Shown piece by piece: positions 1 to 16,300 of a stretch of DNA of 64,000 nt; the first letter of the stretch is position 1, and every line of letters begins with the position of its first letter. The notes under the pieces were generated by a model, which searched no databases, was not told the origin of the DNA, and was given only the letters and a program-made list of their open reading frames with translations. Both the position numbers and the translations under genes were made by a program. The DNA comes from Hirudo medicinalis (taxonomy: Eukaryota > Annelida > Clitellata > Hirudinida > Hirudinidae): positions 307,788 through 371,787 of the forward strand of contig MPNW01000161.1 in assembly GCA_011800805.1 (NCBI GenBank), in the 5' to 3' direction.

Positions 1-950
1 TCCTAAGGCATAGGTTGCCTTGTGGCTGGATATATAGCATATAGTTGTAGATTATCTAAAATTATGACATATATGTAATTCAACATCTTCAATTATTTTC
101 AATGGAGAGGGGAGGAGCTAAAAATGTTCTATAACAAAGCGGGGTGACGAAGTCATTTGTCTATCAACTACCGAAGCAGTCATTATTTTCTCAAGATCCA
201 AAATTCCTACAAAGAAAGGTTCTACTAATCCTAACCAGAAATAATAACTTGACTCAATTAATTCATTAAATAATAGTTCAATCAAAGTTAATAGTTCATT
301 AAATTGGTATTTAAGATATAATGCATTTTCTTTTGTTCCTTAGCCGTTTTTCTTCTCCATTTTAGATATCCCCAAACTAAACTTTGTCAAACTCTCGAAA
401 GTTTACCCCTAAATTAGCTGACGATTTTTTGCGTCAGTCTCAGAGGTTAGAGTCTCATGCCCACTGTCAACTAAGTGAAAGCTGGTTGTATAAAAGTCAT
501 TTACGTTTTAACATTAAAATTTATTAAAACTTTAAAGATTAACAATAGCTTTAATTTGATTTTTCTATTGTCGTTTCGGAACTGCTTGGAATTGCAATGT
601 ATGACATGCCAAATTAGCGTGCTTTTAAAGAACTTAGATAGTTGATGCCTGATTAACTCAAAAACAATTTTGACAATTTGTAATTCAATCACCTATCATA
701 TGATTGAAACCAAAGTACTTTTCGTGGGTGTTGTTTATTTTACCTGGAAATTCTCCCGCCGGTCCTTGCCTCGTATGTTTGGAAAACTACTTTCGTTACT
801 ATCCTCACCTAGGGTAAGACATTGTAATGTATTTTTGGTAGTGTTATAATTATGATGCCTAATATCCAAAGGACGACTTTTGGTTAATGGTTCAGGTCTT
901 AAGCAGCAAGTATTTATGTGTCACTAAATACTCGATTTGTTAGTTTTAAA
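1..950. other. Intergenic / 5' flank of SLC12A9
   Basis: AT-rich sequence with no open frame that resembles a known protein and no clear repeat boundary. The last 100 to 200 bases should contain the promoter and 5' UTR of the downstream transporter gene, but I see no defined TATA box or other motif that I would call. Confidence 0.4.
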
Positions 951-3900
951 ATGGCGAGCAATCAAGATCCCCCTTTGGATGTGGTAGAATCTTTAGGTTT
1001 TGACGAAACGCCAAGCGAACAGAATCCTCTTCTCTCATCCATGTCCACACCGCAGATGTACAACGAAGAATTGGATGTTTCTCTTAGTCAGGTCAAACTA
1101 AGCGTTTCATGTCAAGAAAACGAAAGCTTGTTAAAATAAATCTACTGAAACAGTTTATTTTAAAATAGTTTAAAGAAGTTGATCCAATGGGAAAACATGA
1201 AACTAAAAGAACGCTTGGCACTTTTGCTGGAGTGTTCTGTCCAGTTGCAATGGCCATGTTCAGCACTCTTCTGTTTCTAAGATTAGGTATTTTTTGTTGA
1301 CTTGAATTTCTTCATGTGCAGCTAAAGCTATTTTGAAAACCATTTAAATCATTTGATTGTGTAACAGGATTTGTTTTGGGTCAGGCTGGGCTTATAGAAT
1401 CATTGCTGATGTTTGTCTTGGCTTATTTCATCATGTTCCTAACAATTCTTTCCATCTGTGCCATCTCAACCAATGGAGCATTGGAAGGGGGAGGAGCTTA
1501 TTGTATTTGCAGTTTTTATATTATACATTATCTCTAAAATATGAGTGACTGTGAGTTCAATCTTTTGTAAGTCATGATTAGTCGAGCTTTGGGACCTGAA
1601 TTTGGTGGAGCGATTGGGCTGCTGTTCTTCCTGGCACAAGTTGTCAGTTGTGGCCTTTATACTTCAGGTCTTGTGGAGGCACTCACTACCAATTTTGGGC
1701 AGAATGGTGAGACTTTGACTTGAATGAATTTGGATTAAAGTAATTTATAGTTGTTCATTTTCAGGAACTCTCCTGAATTCTGGACAGCCAGGACTGCCCA
1801 CCTCTTTCTGGTTCAACTACTTGTATTCAACAGTAATTCTTATTATCTGCCTTGCCATTTCATTGGTTGGAGGTCATCTTTATGGAAAGACAAACATTTT
1901 CACATTTTTTGTGAGTCATTTTAGAATTAATTTACAAAGCCCAACATTTTTAATACACACAAATACATTTAGAATTAGCACCGTTTGCAGGTTGTAATAA
2001 TTTGCGCCTCTTCGGTGATCGTAAGTTTGCTGGCTCAGGGCGGCATGTGCGTCGACTACCCAGCTTCGAATAGCAAATCAAAGTTAAACAGCTCCGAATC
2101 CGTTTATCCAAACTGCTCCGATAACTCTGCACCTTACACGGGCTTCAGCGTCCAGACGTTCGTCGAGAATGTTTATAGTGAGTACGACCGCAAATATTTT
2201 GGATCGAGCTTTTTTAAAGCTTCGGAATTTATCGGCACCAGGCTTCTATCAAGTGGATTATAGCACCGGAAACGCGATGAACTTTGCCGTGGTGTTCTCG
2301 GTTTTGTTCAGCAGCGTGACGGGAATCATGAACGGCGCCAACATGTCTGGTGGGTTTTGTTATTTAATTGATCTGACAGATGGCGAACAATTATAAGACT
2401 CTAGTGGCTATTACATTTGAAGGCGATTTGAAGAATCCAGGAGTAGCTATTCCCAAGGGTTCAATATCTGCTGCCTCCTTTGCCCTTGTTACATTCATCA
2501 TCATACTCCTTCTATGTTCTTTCACTGTGTCCAAGTGCATTTCATTTTGATATTTTATTGGAATATCTCATAACAGATGTCTTCCTGTTTGATAACCTCT
2601 TGTAATGTTGGTGTTTCAGAGATCTTTTGATTGGGAACTATAACTTTCTTCTCTCTGTTAACCTGTGGCCCCCATTTGTTGCCATTGGGATGTTTGCTGC
2701 CACTCTGTCAGCTGCTCTGGGAAACATGATTGGAGGATCAAGGATTCTTTTTGCACTGGCCAAGGATGAGATTTATGGTGGGGTTAAGTTATAATGCTGC
2801 TTAAATGCATTAACTCCCTGGGGATAGGAACATTATTTTGATGTTACATTTAGTGTAGTTATTTTAATGGTATTCATATTTATTAATATGCCTGTGCCTA
2901 ATTTACTGGAATTATTTTTCGAAAATGATCATGTAATGTGTTATAATTATGATTATTGCAGTCGATTTAATGACTCGCTGCATATTTACAAATTTTCAGG
3001 ACTGTTTCTGAAGCCAGCGAGCATGTCCACAAAAGGTGGCAATCCAGTTGTTGCAGTCCTCATTACCTGGATACTTGTTCAGGTTTCAATTCATTAGGAA
3101 TTGTATAAAAAAAATTTGGACATAAATTTGTGCATTTGTTGTAATAAGTTTAATCTTTATTTCTGCCCCTTAAAACCATTCCAGATGATCCTCTTGATTG
3201 GATCTTTGAACAATATTGCTCCCATGTGCTCGGAGATGTTCCTCTTGTCTTATGCCATGACCAACTTAGCATGCCTGGCACTGGACTTAACATCTGCTCC
3301 AAATTTTAGGTGGTTCTTGTTTTATAAATTCTCTACTTTTACTTAAATCAAAGGTTTTAACTGAAACAACTTCTAATTTATGATTTAGCTTAAGAACTTG
3401 TTGAAATTTTATGCTAAATCTTATGATTTGTGTATTATTTATTATAAATCATTATGTTACTTTGCAGACCAATGTTCAAATATTTTTCGAGCATGACATC
3501 ACTTCTTGGTCTCATTGGCTGTCTGGTCATGTGTTTCTTCATCAACTATGTTTATGCTCTCATATCAGTAGCCATGTTGATAGTGCTCATCATTGGTCTT
3601 CACATGAGAGGATTTCAAAACTCCTGGGGATCCATAAGTCAAGCCTTAATTTTCCATCAAGTGAGAAAATACCTTCTCTTGCTTGACTTCAGAAGGATCA
3701 CATCAAATTCTGGAGACCCCATATGCTTCTTCTGGTGGCTAATCCAAGACTCAGCAGCCAGCTGATTGACTTCATTAATGATCTAAAAAAGAGTGGAATG
3801 TATGTCGTGGCTCACGTCAAAACCGGAGACTTCAAAGACGAGAAAGTCGATCCTTTGCAGGAAGAATACCTGCACTGGGTTAGGCTTATTGAACAAATCA

Positions 3901-4814
3901 GTGTGAAAGCATTTGTGGAATTGACCATGGCAACGACAGTTAGAGAAGGTGTTTGGCACCTGGTCAGACTATCGGGTTTGGGCGGCATGAAACCCAACAC
4001 AGTCTGTTTTGGCTTTTATGATGACTCACCTCCAGTTGACACCTTAGTAAGATTCAAACCAAAGTCAATGCTCAACAGAAAGATATTTGAATTGAGATCA
4101 CATCAGCTAAATAATGGAGATGGCAACAATTTTGGACCATTCGAGATTTTTGATGACATAAGATTTGAGAAGGCCTTCTCTAACATTGATTATGTGCTCA
4201 TGATTCAAGATGCCATAAAACTAAGAAAAAATGTGTGTCTTTTCAGGCATTTTCAGAACATGGACAAAGTTAGGGTGAAAAATAATGGAGCTCCGATGTT
4301 CATAGATATGTGGCCTGTTAATTTCTTTGATATTTTCTCCACTTCAGTCAACTTTGACAAAACTTGCCTGTTTCTCTTACAACTTGGATGCATTCTTCAC
4401 ATGGTACCAGGTTGGAGAAAGCACACCAAGCTTCGTATCTTTGCCTGCAGTAGGAGTTGCAGCCAAGAGATGCAGAAAATGGAGTCTCAGCTTGCAGACT
4501 TTTTGAACTTGTTGAGGATTCGAGCAGAGATCCGAGTAGTAGATGTAGATGACATTTCATATCATTACCGCATTTCATCTGAATTTCCACCGGATTCGGA
4601 TCCAATTTTGTCGGACAGCTACCCCGTTGAGGTGAATCGGATGATCAAACACGAATCTTCTGAGACGGCCATAGTTTTTGTTTATTTGCCAGCACCGCCC
4701 GGCACTGAGAGGAAACAAGTGACCTATCTCCGCCAGCTTGATCTCCTCACTCAAGATCTTCCGCCCACTGTTCTTGTCCATGGCTTGCAGCCAGTTATAT
4801 GCACGAGTCTGTAA
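951..4814 (+). CDS. SLC12A9: Solute carrier family 12 member 9-like cation-chloride cotransporter family protein
   Basis: Multi-pass membrane protein of the cation-chloride cotransporter family, SLC12A9 (CIP1) branch, spread over about 12 exons. The start is ATG at 951 ([12 protein letters not shown]). Exon 2 (about 1175-1287) encodes [20 protein letters not shown], the family's first membrane segment; exon 3 follows with [13 protein letters not shown] and the [10 protein letters not shown] loop. Later exons give [49 protein letters not shown] and [20 protein letters not shown]. The long C-terminal exon ends [18 protein letters not shown], like vertebrate SLC12A9. An apparent frame change near 2178-2238 is a short intron with a GTGAGT donor. 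A second frame change near 3690 cannot be an intron and looks like one missing base, so the C-terminal half is in another frame. Transport activity of SLC12A9 is poorly defined; it is known as a partner of other CCC transporters. Confidence 0.93.
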
Positions 4815-5738
4815 TACATCTTTCAAGGCACCAGAACTATGCAACCTCTGTTCTTTTTCTATCCACAAGCGCAGCCCTTGATTATCTTCATCAGCATTGA
4901 GATCACAACATAAATCATAAAAATCTCATCTTAGTTGCTAAACTATTGTACACATTATCATGGTTGCATCGCTTTTGGGATGAGTTTATGATATTTCAAG
5001 GTATTTTGTGCGCTGCAAACCATGTCACTTGGCACTTAGAAATCAATGGATTGCCACGTTTCATTGGCATCATTAGGAGCATGCAGTGAGTGAATTATGC
5101 AGATTTCTTTCCAGGTTTGCAGGACTTCCCTGGGCCAATGTCTCACATTGCCACCAATTTTCATTGACATTTCACATGGTTTCATGCAGGCAAAATAACT
5201 TAAAAATAGCTCAACATCTAAAGCAATCACCATAATGAGATTTTATATTTTGAGTGCTGTTTTCTTGATTTATAATGTGGCTGTTATTATAAGATAGTGT
5301 TGACCCCCATTCATTTATTTAACTGTTGTTTATTGGAATCAAAATTACTTGCACAAGTAACCACCCAAAATATTTTATGACTTAACATTCAACCTGGCAT
5401 TCCTGCTTGATACTCGGGCTTGAAAAATAAAAGTGCTTTATTTTGAGTGTTGCTTTGAATAAAATCAAAAGGTCTTGAGAATTTGAATCTTATCTATAAT
5501 GCACACATTTCCACAGACAAGACAGCTGTAAACAAACGGAATATATAAGCTAAACAATCAAGAGTCGAACAACCAGAAAGATGCCAGAACTTGACGACAC
5601 GGGGCGAGAAGTTGCTATGTTAAACCAAGGGCATGATTTTAAGTGCAGTAATTAAGCGCATTAATATGCTCGCTAACAGTCGAATGATGGTTATAGTTGT
5701 TTATGATCGAGGAGTAGAACATCCAAGGAGCATCGCGA
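4815..5738. other. Spacer between the converging SLC12A9 and AP2M1 genes
   Basis: Tail-to-tail spacer holding the 3' UTRs of SLC12A9 (+) and AP2M1 (-). An AATAAA-type signal lies near 5427. Short open frames here are not conserved-looking. No repeat recognised. Confidence 0.5.
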
Positions 5739-8403
<2,665 letters not shown>

Positions 8404-8601
8404 TTATGGTGCACGACTAGATCATAATCATTAAATTCAGGACGTAGGTCTTACAATTAATAACAAAAAATCAAACAATTCGGTTTACTGTGATTCTAAA
8501 GATTCATGTAAACAATTACGACCGACTCAGTCACCGATCCAGCATCAAGAATATCTGAAAAATCAATACGACACCCATCGGCCAAAGATTCATAATTAGG
8601 G

Positions 8602-8778
8602 ATGCGATTGGTGAGTGAATTTTCTTCAAAACTTTAACAATATCTAATCTTAAATCTATTTATTTAAAGATATGTCACAATTTGCATGAATTACTAAATT
8701 CAGCCAATTTTGGGCTTCCATTGCCATTAAATGAAGGACATTTAGAGTTACATAATCGAGCGAGTGAATTACGTGAAG
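8602..8778 (+). CDS. First two exons of an unidentified gene divergent from AP2M1
   Basis: I do not recognise this protein. ATG at 8602 gives codons MRL, followed by a consensus donor (TTG then GTGAGTG at 8611). After a 59-base intron ending TTTAAAG, an open exon from 8670 to 8778 is joined in phase and reads ICHNLHELLNSANFGLPLPL and then NEGHLELHNRASELRE, ending at a GGTACTT donor. The composition is clearly protein-like. The start lies 235 bases from the AP2M1 start, so the two could share a bidirectional promoter. No convincing later exon was found before DROSHA; the gene may be truncated or have small exons I missed. Confidence 0.45.
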
Positions 8779-10335
8779 GTACTTCAAGGTACTTTCCATC
8801 ATTTAATTGAATAACGCCGATTCATATTAAGTGGGTTTAAATGTTATCGATTACGATATTTTCTTAAATAAATAATAATATTTGCATTAAATGATTCACA
8901 TGTTATAATATTAGGCTTATGTGCTTAGAATTGAAATACATTAATTGATGCTAATTCATTAACAATTTACATTTATTACCTAACTGCAAAAAGTTATAAA
9001 CCAAAGTTAAGGGGTCTTCCTAAGATTGTATTCGTAATATTCAACTAGATAGAAGATTAGATATAAGGCTACTTTACTCGATGACAATATATTGTTTTAA
9101 TCTCTCAAAATTGAATAATTTTGATAGAGGTGGGCTATAAATGAAGTCCCTCATCTGGTAGGATGTGAAGTTTGTAAGTTGAAAATGTGACGTCACATTA
9201 AACCTCTGAATCATTTTGAGTTCAGAATTAAAGAACAGAATTTAAAAAAAACCCATAAAATAGCAAAATAACCAGTCAAAATAGCGCTACACAAATTATT
9301 CACAAATCTCAGTTTCACGATCACGTAATTTCTAACATTTGTAACATCATTCACAATTCAAGGTTACTTAAAGGCAGAACTAGAGTGTTTTAACCTACAA
9401 CTGTAGCCTTCCAAGGGTAATGTCAGAGGAAAGTTCAGAAATTCGGGATTTTCTGGAGAGCTTGGAGAAGTATGTCGTAACTCAGTTAACTGAGAAGATC
9501 GTCTGCTAGTTTCTGTGGAGACTTTCATAAGGTATCAAATAAAACAAAATCATTCGCATACCCTTCGTTGTGGGACATGCCATGGCATAAATTTGTGCCT
9601 TTAGTAATAATTGGGACTATTTGGTCCACAAAAACAACCTGAAAAAAGTTTGGAGAAAGATTCTATCTTAAGACAAGTCTCTGGAATATTGTGCGCCAGC
9701 ACGGAAACGACATTTCAGGGATATTTAGAGGAAATGTTAGAGAAAGTGAAGAAAAGAGCGTCGAAAATGTTCGAGGGGATTCAGTAATTTAAGCTACAAG
9801 GAGAAGCCAAGAAGAATACAAACGACTACAATATCTAAGAGACATTCGAAATATTATGGGCGAATTGGACATGAATCCAGGAAATTTCTCCAAAGCTGCC
9901 AGATCCGATATCAGATGATATAAGATATTCAAGAATTAAACAGGAAGCTTTAGTCACATGATCTTTAGTGCTAGAGTGATTGATATCTGGAACCAGGTTA
10001 AGCCAAAATTATAGATGACTTCAAAATTTGGCAAGAGTCTGAAACCTACTACTGAGTCAGATAAAGTGGTTACTCAGTGCAGGAAGAAATACTTATGGTC
10101 TGCCATAAATAGTCAAGTTGTCTTACTCTAGGTCTTTCAAAGGATTAAAAGTTGCTAAAACTGGAATGAGATGGTTTACAGACCCTTTTTTTGAAAACAA
10201 GATTTGTAAGTACATCTATAATTACCAACATAATGACAAAAATTCATCAAAATTTCAAAAACAAATACTAATCATTTGCACATAAATGTTTATCGCTTTA
10301 TAAGCATTCAACAAGACTTAAATATCATTGTAAAT
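8779..10335. other. Non-coding or unassigned stretch
   Basis: AT-rich sequence with several short frames. A frame starting MSEESSEIRDFLESLEKYV near 9422 and another containing QGYLEEMLEKVKKRASKMFE near 9715 look mildly protein-like but could not be joined with good splice sites. They might be later exons of the gene starting at 8602 or decayed transposon coding. I see nothing else that I can support. Confidence 0.35.
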
Positions 10336-13300
10336 CTATTGTCGTGATGATTGCATGGCCCTTTTAAGGTCGTTAATAGGAGGCCTGGTCTTTGAATATT
10401 TGCTTTCATTTAGAGAAGACCTTGACTGGGACTCCTTTCTATGCTTTTTACCACGAAGATCAGCTGAATCGGAATATCTTTTGGATGGATGCTTTTCCGC
10501 AACATCGTCTCTCGATTGTGGCTTCGAGAGACTCCTGCTTGTATCTCCTCGTCCAAATCTCCAATCCAAGTATTGCTTTGTCTGAAGCAGATGAGGGAAC
10601 ATATCTGCAAGAAATTGCCTTGAGTTAAACTGTAAAATAAAAACTTTTAATTGAGGCGTAAAATTACCAGATTTTTCTTTGAGAGCGTTAGTTGCAGCAT
10701 TCATTTCTCCTTGCTGAATGCTGTGACCCACACCAGTAGCAAGTCTGTCTCCTCTAAAATAGACCGCCACATGATACTTCCTCGTATTTGTTGGTCCTGT
10801 GCATTGAAGAACTCTGCAGAAAGGAATCAATTATTAAGGTAAGAACATTAGATATAAATGAAAATACTAGGAAATGGTGCATATGAATAAAAGTGAATCA
10901 CATTTAAACTACATAAAGTTATCCATCAACTCTATGCATCATCATTCCTCCTCTGGAATCAACTTACTCATTCAAACTTTTGTGATTATCCTCAACGCAT
11001 AATGCCGACTTCACAAATTTGAATTTATGCCATAAAAATGTTCTTAAAATTATTTTACTATTAAAATATTTGATTACTAACTTGTAGACAGGAATGTCTG
11101 GTTCTCCATCAGTTGGGTCCCTCAAAGTCAGACAGCACTGTTGAAGTTGTGATTTGGCATCATTCCAATCTTGGTTCATGATGAATTCCTGTCAATAGTC
11201 AATGAAATCTCAAACATCATATTCATGTGGCTTAAAATTACATCCTTACATATATTTAAACATGCATGTATTGAAATGTTAGCAGGACTCAAATCAGCTC
11301 TCTTAAAATGTTCTAATTTACATATATTATGAACATTTAATAATTCAAGATTATTGTAGAGAAATTTTCCTGAAAATGTTTTGGAAGCAGATTAGCTGAC
11401 CTTGAGTCGTGGATAAAAGCAGACCTGGCAGAATACAACACAGGGATCGAGGCCTTGATCAACATACAGAGAACCAATGAAAGCTTCCAAGATGTCTGCT
11501 TTGTCCTTAACTTTATTCTTTTCATTTTCCATTCTCTCTTTGACTTTAGGGTCATTGTTGATTACATATTCAGTCATTCCAAGATCATCGCATATGATTG
11601 CTTGTGTTTTATTGTTAACAAGAGAACTCCTCAGCAGCTGTAACAAATAATTAACAGTTGAGATTAAATATTCATGGAATGTTCTAATTTCACCCACTGT
11701 CAAATGTCCTTCATGGTGGTCTGGAAAATGTTTGAACAAGTATTCGGATGTGATGAACTGTAAGATGGTGTCCCCCAGGAATTCTAATGTCTGATTGTGA
11801 CCTCTTGATGTCAGCAAATAAACAAATGATTATTAGTAACATTAAATGATTTAAAAAACGTTTCGAATGCTAATAAAGGCTTACAAAGTTAGGTTATTGA
11901 ATCCGATGTTTCTCATGGTAAATGCTCGAGCGAGAAGTCGTACGTGATTGAACTGAAATCCTGTCTGCTCCTCGAATGCCACCAATTTCTTAAATAGAAA
12001 TAAAAATGAGAATATTACACATCTTGAAGTAGTGCTTTTATGTGATATCTTAATGCTGACCTGCAAAGGCTTACTCTTGCTGATCCAATGCCTGTCACCC
12101 AAAGGTTCATCTTCTTGCAGAGGATGGGAGGGTAAGTTCCTCCAAACACCAAGCAAGTGAGGTTCATCTTTGAAGAGGGCCTCACCAAATATTCTGTCTG
12201 CAACCTCAATTCCTCCATCCAAGAACAAGGAACCTGAAAAAGACTTCCTCATGTTTCAATATTTAGATGTCTTTCATTTCTATATAATTACATTATAAGT
12301 AATTAAGTCATTCATTCTATACATAAAGAGGTACAAAAACCAAGTTTCATCACAAACCTAGCAAAACCAAAACTAAGTCAACAAATGAAGATGAGAACTT
12401 TACCAAGCAGAGCCTCAAAACAATTGGCCAAAGCATATCTCAGGTCGAGGTCGCGGCACAGATCGGGTCCGTGTGCATAAAGAAGGAAATGCTGCAGGCC
12501 AAGTTTCTGTTGAAAGTAGCAGATCTTGGATGAGAAATATAATTTGCATTAAACAATTATAAATAATACATTAAGCAATTTATCACAGAAAATGAAGCTT
12601 AGGAAATAACTTGAACTAAAGCTGCTAAAACATAACAACTTGGGCTAAAACTGTAAGGTGTTGATTCTGAACGAGAGCAGCTCGATACGTGGCCAGTCCT
12701 CCTTCCTCAAGTCTTGGAAACAGGAAGAAAAGATGGATGCTGCCAATGAAATAAGACTTTTATTAGCAAAAGCTATTAAAGTAATGCATTAATAAACGAG
12801 ATAAAATTAAACAGATTAAAAAAAAGTAGCAATCAATAACTTTCAAAGTTCTCATTGAAACAAACCTTGACAGAAACTCAATGACGGTGTCACCCAGAAA
12901 TTCCAGTCTCTCATAATGGTGGATCTCAGAGGCTGTTGCATGAGCTCTGGCCATTTTGGACATTATGTGCATCAATGTCTTTATACCTGAACAAACAGAT
13001 TTCAAATCTCAAGTTCCAATTGCCATTATGAATTACTAATGACTATAATAATTAATTTATTAATTATAATAATAATACTAATAATTACTATGAATATAGT
13101 TTAGTAAATATAAATGTATTTTTCACAATAAAACATTGATTGCGTTGAATGATACTGAATATAATTAAAATTGCATATTTTTGGAACTTGAATGAGTAAC
13201 ATGAACAGGTAAAGACTAAGGATCAGTAAAAAGGAAAAAATGGGAAAATACAAACTCAGTCACCTCTTTTTCTAGTGTGCATGTAATGTATATGCCTATT

Positions 13301-16300
13301 TCCATATTCTAGCTGCCTCATGCCACAGTTAGACAAGGAATTTCTGGCATGGTCAGGATTCGTTCCATAGTTCATCCTGAAAGATGGATGCGTCATGGCC
13401 ATCTGGTTCGAATAAATATCAAAAGTAAATTCATTCCTGATTATATTAAAAAAACACCTAAACTGTTGTAAGAACTGTTTGGCATTGTCAAAGTGATACA
13501 TCACCTTAAAGAGATATTTCATGAGCAATATAATATACAATATAAGACACAATATAATATACAATATATAAGAAACAATATAACATACAAAATAAGAAAC
13601 AATATAATACACAATATAAACCAAGATGTGTAAAAAAGAAAAGTAAATAAAATGTTGATCAATTGCACGGACACCAGTAATAGCCTTAAGTAAGGAGAAT
13701 GAGATTTTCAAACAACCCCACTAGCAACCTGGAGATAAAGGCGGTCTTTGAATCGGTAGCCAATATTTTCTTCCAGGACTTCCAAACATTTATGGAATCT
13801 GAGATGTTGCAACAGGACGGGCAGTAAAAGAGCATGCTTGAGTAATGTGAAGGAATGTTTTAAAAAAATGTCTGAATCATAAAAGTTTTAATCACATCAC
13901 ACCTGACAAATATCTGATTTTAAACCAGTCCTGACAAATCCTTCACTACTAATTTCAACTGTCATTTCTCTCTTCAGTGACCTGAAATCCATGTGATTCA
14001 ATTAAAAAATTATTGCAAAAACAAATTTTAAATAATGATTCAATGATGGAAACTTGCAGGTGAACGTTGTTACAAACTATGCCTAGAAATTGCAGTTATG
14101 CAATAAAATATAAATATATTTAAATATAAATAAGTGCACACGAGCAACCAACCCTTTCAATCTAATTTCTTGCAATTGTTCTTCAAGCTGCCTCAGTTTT
14201 TCCTTGTCTTTCAAAGTCAACTTTGGTTTGTTTGCAACTAAATATTTCAGTTTCATGTATTGTTTAAATAACTTGCTATAGCTGAAAAATCAACAGAACA
14301 AAAAATAATCAGAAACAGTTAAACTCGATGCAAATAAATTTAAGTCCGCACGAACACGGCATCTCCGACATAGCTCAGTTGGGCAGGTCTGTATCCAAAA
14401 TGTATTATGACTGGGTACTGGATGACATTGTCATTGTTCTGAGCACGATCTAACTGATCAATCCTCAGGGAACTGGGCCTCTAAAGGATAAATATTTTGA
14501 TGCCAATTATATATTATGCATATTACATATACATATTATACCAATTACATAACCGCTGGTTTGTTACATTCTAAATAGTGTAATCACTCCATACATTCAG
14601 ATTTGTGTTAAAAATAAATATCCAAACCAACTTTTCCTGGATACGATACAATCATGCCTCGGACTTCATCAACAAAATCCTGCCATTGGTGGTCAGTCAT
14701 GTGGAGCATTTGGCCCAACTGCATCTCATCAATCAGAGGTTTGTTACTTTCCAACATGAACTTTAAAACCTCATTCATGGAGAGGATTTCTTTTCCATTG
14801 TCTGCATAAAATATATTCAATATCGTCTGCATAAAGTATATTCAATATTGTCATATTGGCACATTGAATTTGATATAATTAGCACATTAAAGTACATTCC
14901 AGCTTACCTGGGAGTCCCCTGGAAAATCGAGGCATCAGATGAAAGCATCTGCATGAAGATTCACAGTCCTTTCTTATCCAATCAAGATCAAGCAACTCCA
15001 GCACTTCACCATATAAAAAGTCACTGAACAAATCCAAACTCTTCACATCAAAGTTCTGCAATTAACATAATTTATTTAAAACTCGTGAATATTCATAAAG
15101 CATGCTTAAACAATGCTTAAGTACTTCAACAACATCCTCCTCAAACCAATGAATTGTATATTCGATGTTGAATCTGATCACCTTGCAGGTCGGCACCTGA
15201 ACAAGAAAATACTTTGAAACGACCTTCTCGAAAAATCAACTCTAACTTAATCACGACCGACCTTGGATAGCTTATAATGGGAAAACAAAGAAAAGCCTTC
15301 GAAAATGTATTCATGACCATCATGAAAAATTAAGGTGGGATTCTTTGTCTATAAATATTGAAATAATTATAAGATATAAGAGGTCAATCAGGTAACAATT
15401 ATGTACAAATAAGAATTAAATTGCTTTCAATCCACACAGAAAAATCTTAAAACATACCAAGAAATTGGTGTGAGGTGACATGGTAATTTTGTAATGAAAC
15501 AAATTGTTGCTATTGCAAGAGTGGCCATCACACTTTTTTATATTCTGAAGAGAAATTGAGTACATTTTTAGAAAATCATTTAAGTGGATCGAAAGCAAAC
15601 AGTTTGAACACCTGTTCGCCGGGGTATATGTTGTGACGAATGCCGTGCGACTTAGTTTTAGTGCTACACCTGCACAGAGGTCCGTCATTCATCTGAGAAA
15701 TAAATAATAAAAACATAAGTCACGTAGTAATTAATGTATTGATCGATACAAGTGACTCATCGTACTTCTCCATACAAGTTAAACCACATCTCATCGTGGA
15801 GTTTCTCCGGATGCTGGTTCTTCCAAGTGATGATGTCCAACTTGCTTGAAGAATCATTTTCTTCTTCATTCTCTCCTTCCTCCTCACTGCTCTCAGATTC
15901 CTGGCTTTCTTCATCACTATCTTCATCATCAGAATCTGCAAGTAGCAAATTCAGTAAAGATTGTATGTAGAATATATTAAAAAGAAACAAAATCTCAAAC
16001 CTTTTTCCTTCTCAATGTTTTTCTTGGGAGGTTTGTTTTTGTATTTTCTATGGTACCTCTCAGGGATGGCTACCGGGGACTTCTGCGATCGAATTCTCGA
16101 AGCCCTCGAGAGAAGTTCAAATTCAAACCTCTTCTCTAAGTCCTGCATCCTTTTTGTGCTCTGAACTATGCCAGTCTGATAAGTCAATTTCAATTTCAGC
16201 AAATTAGTTAAGTAGTTTCAAGTCAATTTATGATTGATGCGATGACAATTCAAAATAGGAATGTTTGATCGACGACCACCTGGGTCATCACATCATATTT

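Noticed and set aside
2166..2263. Apparent frameshift in SLC12A9 after NVYSEYDRK
   Set aside because: A GTGAGT donor at about 2178 and a GCACCAG acceptor at about 2238 give a short intron that restores frame to [14 protein letters not shown].
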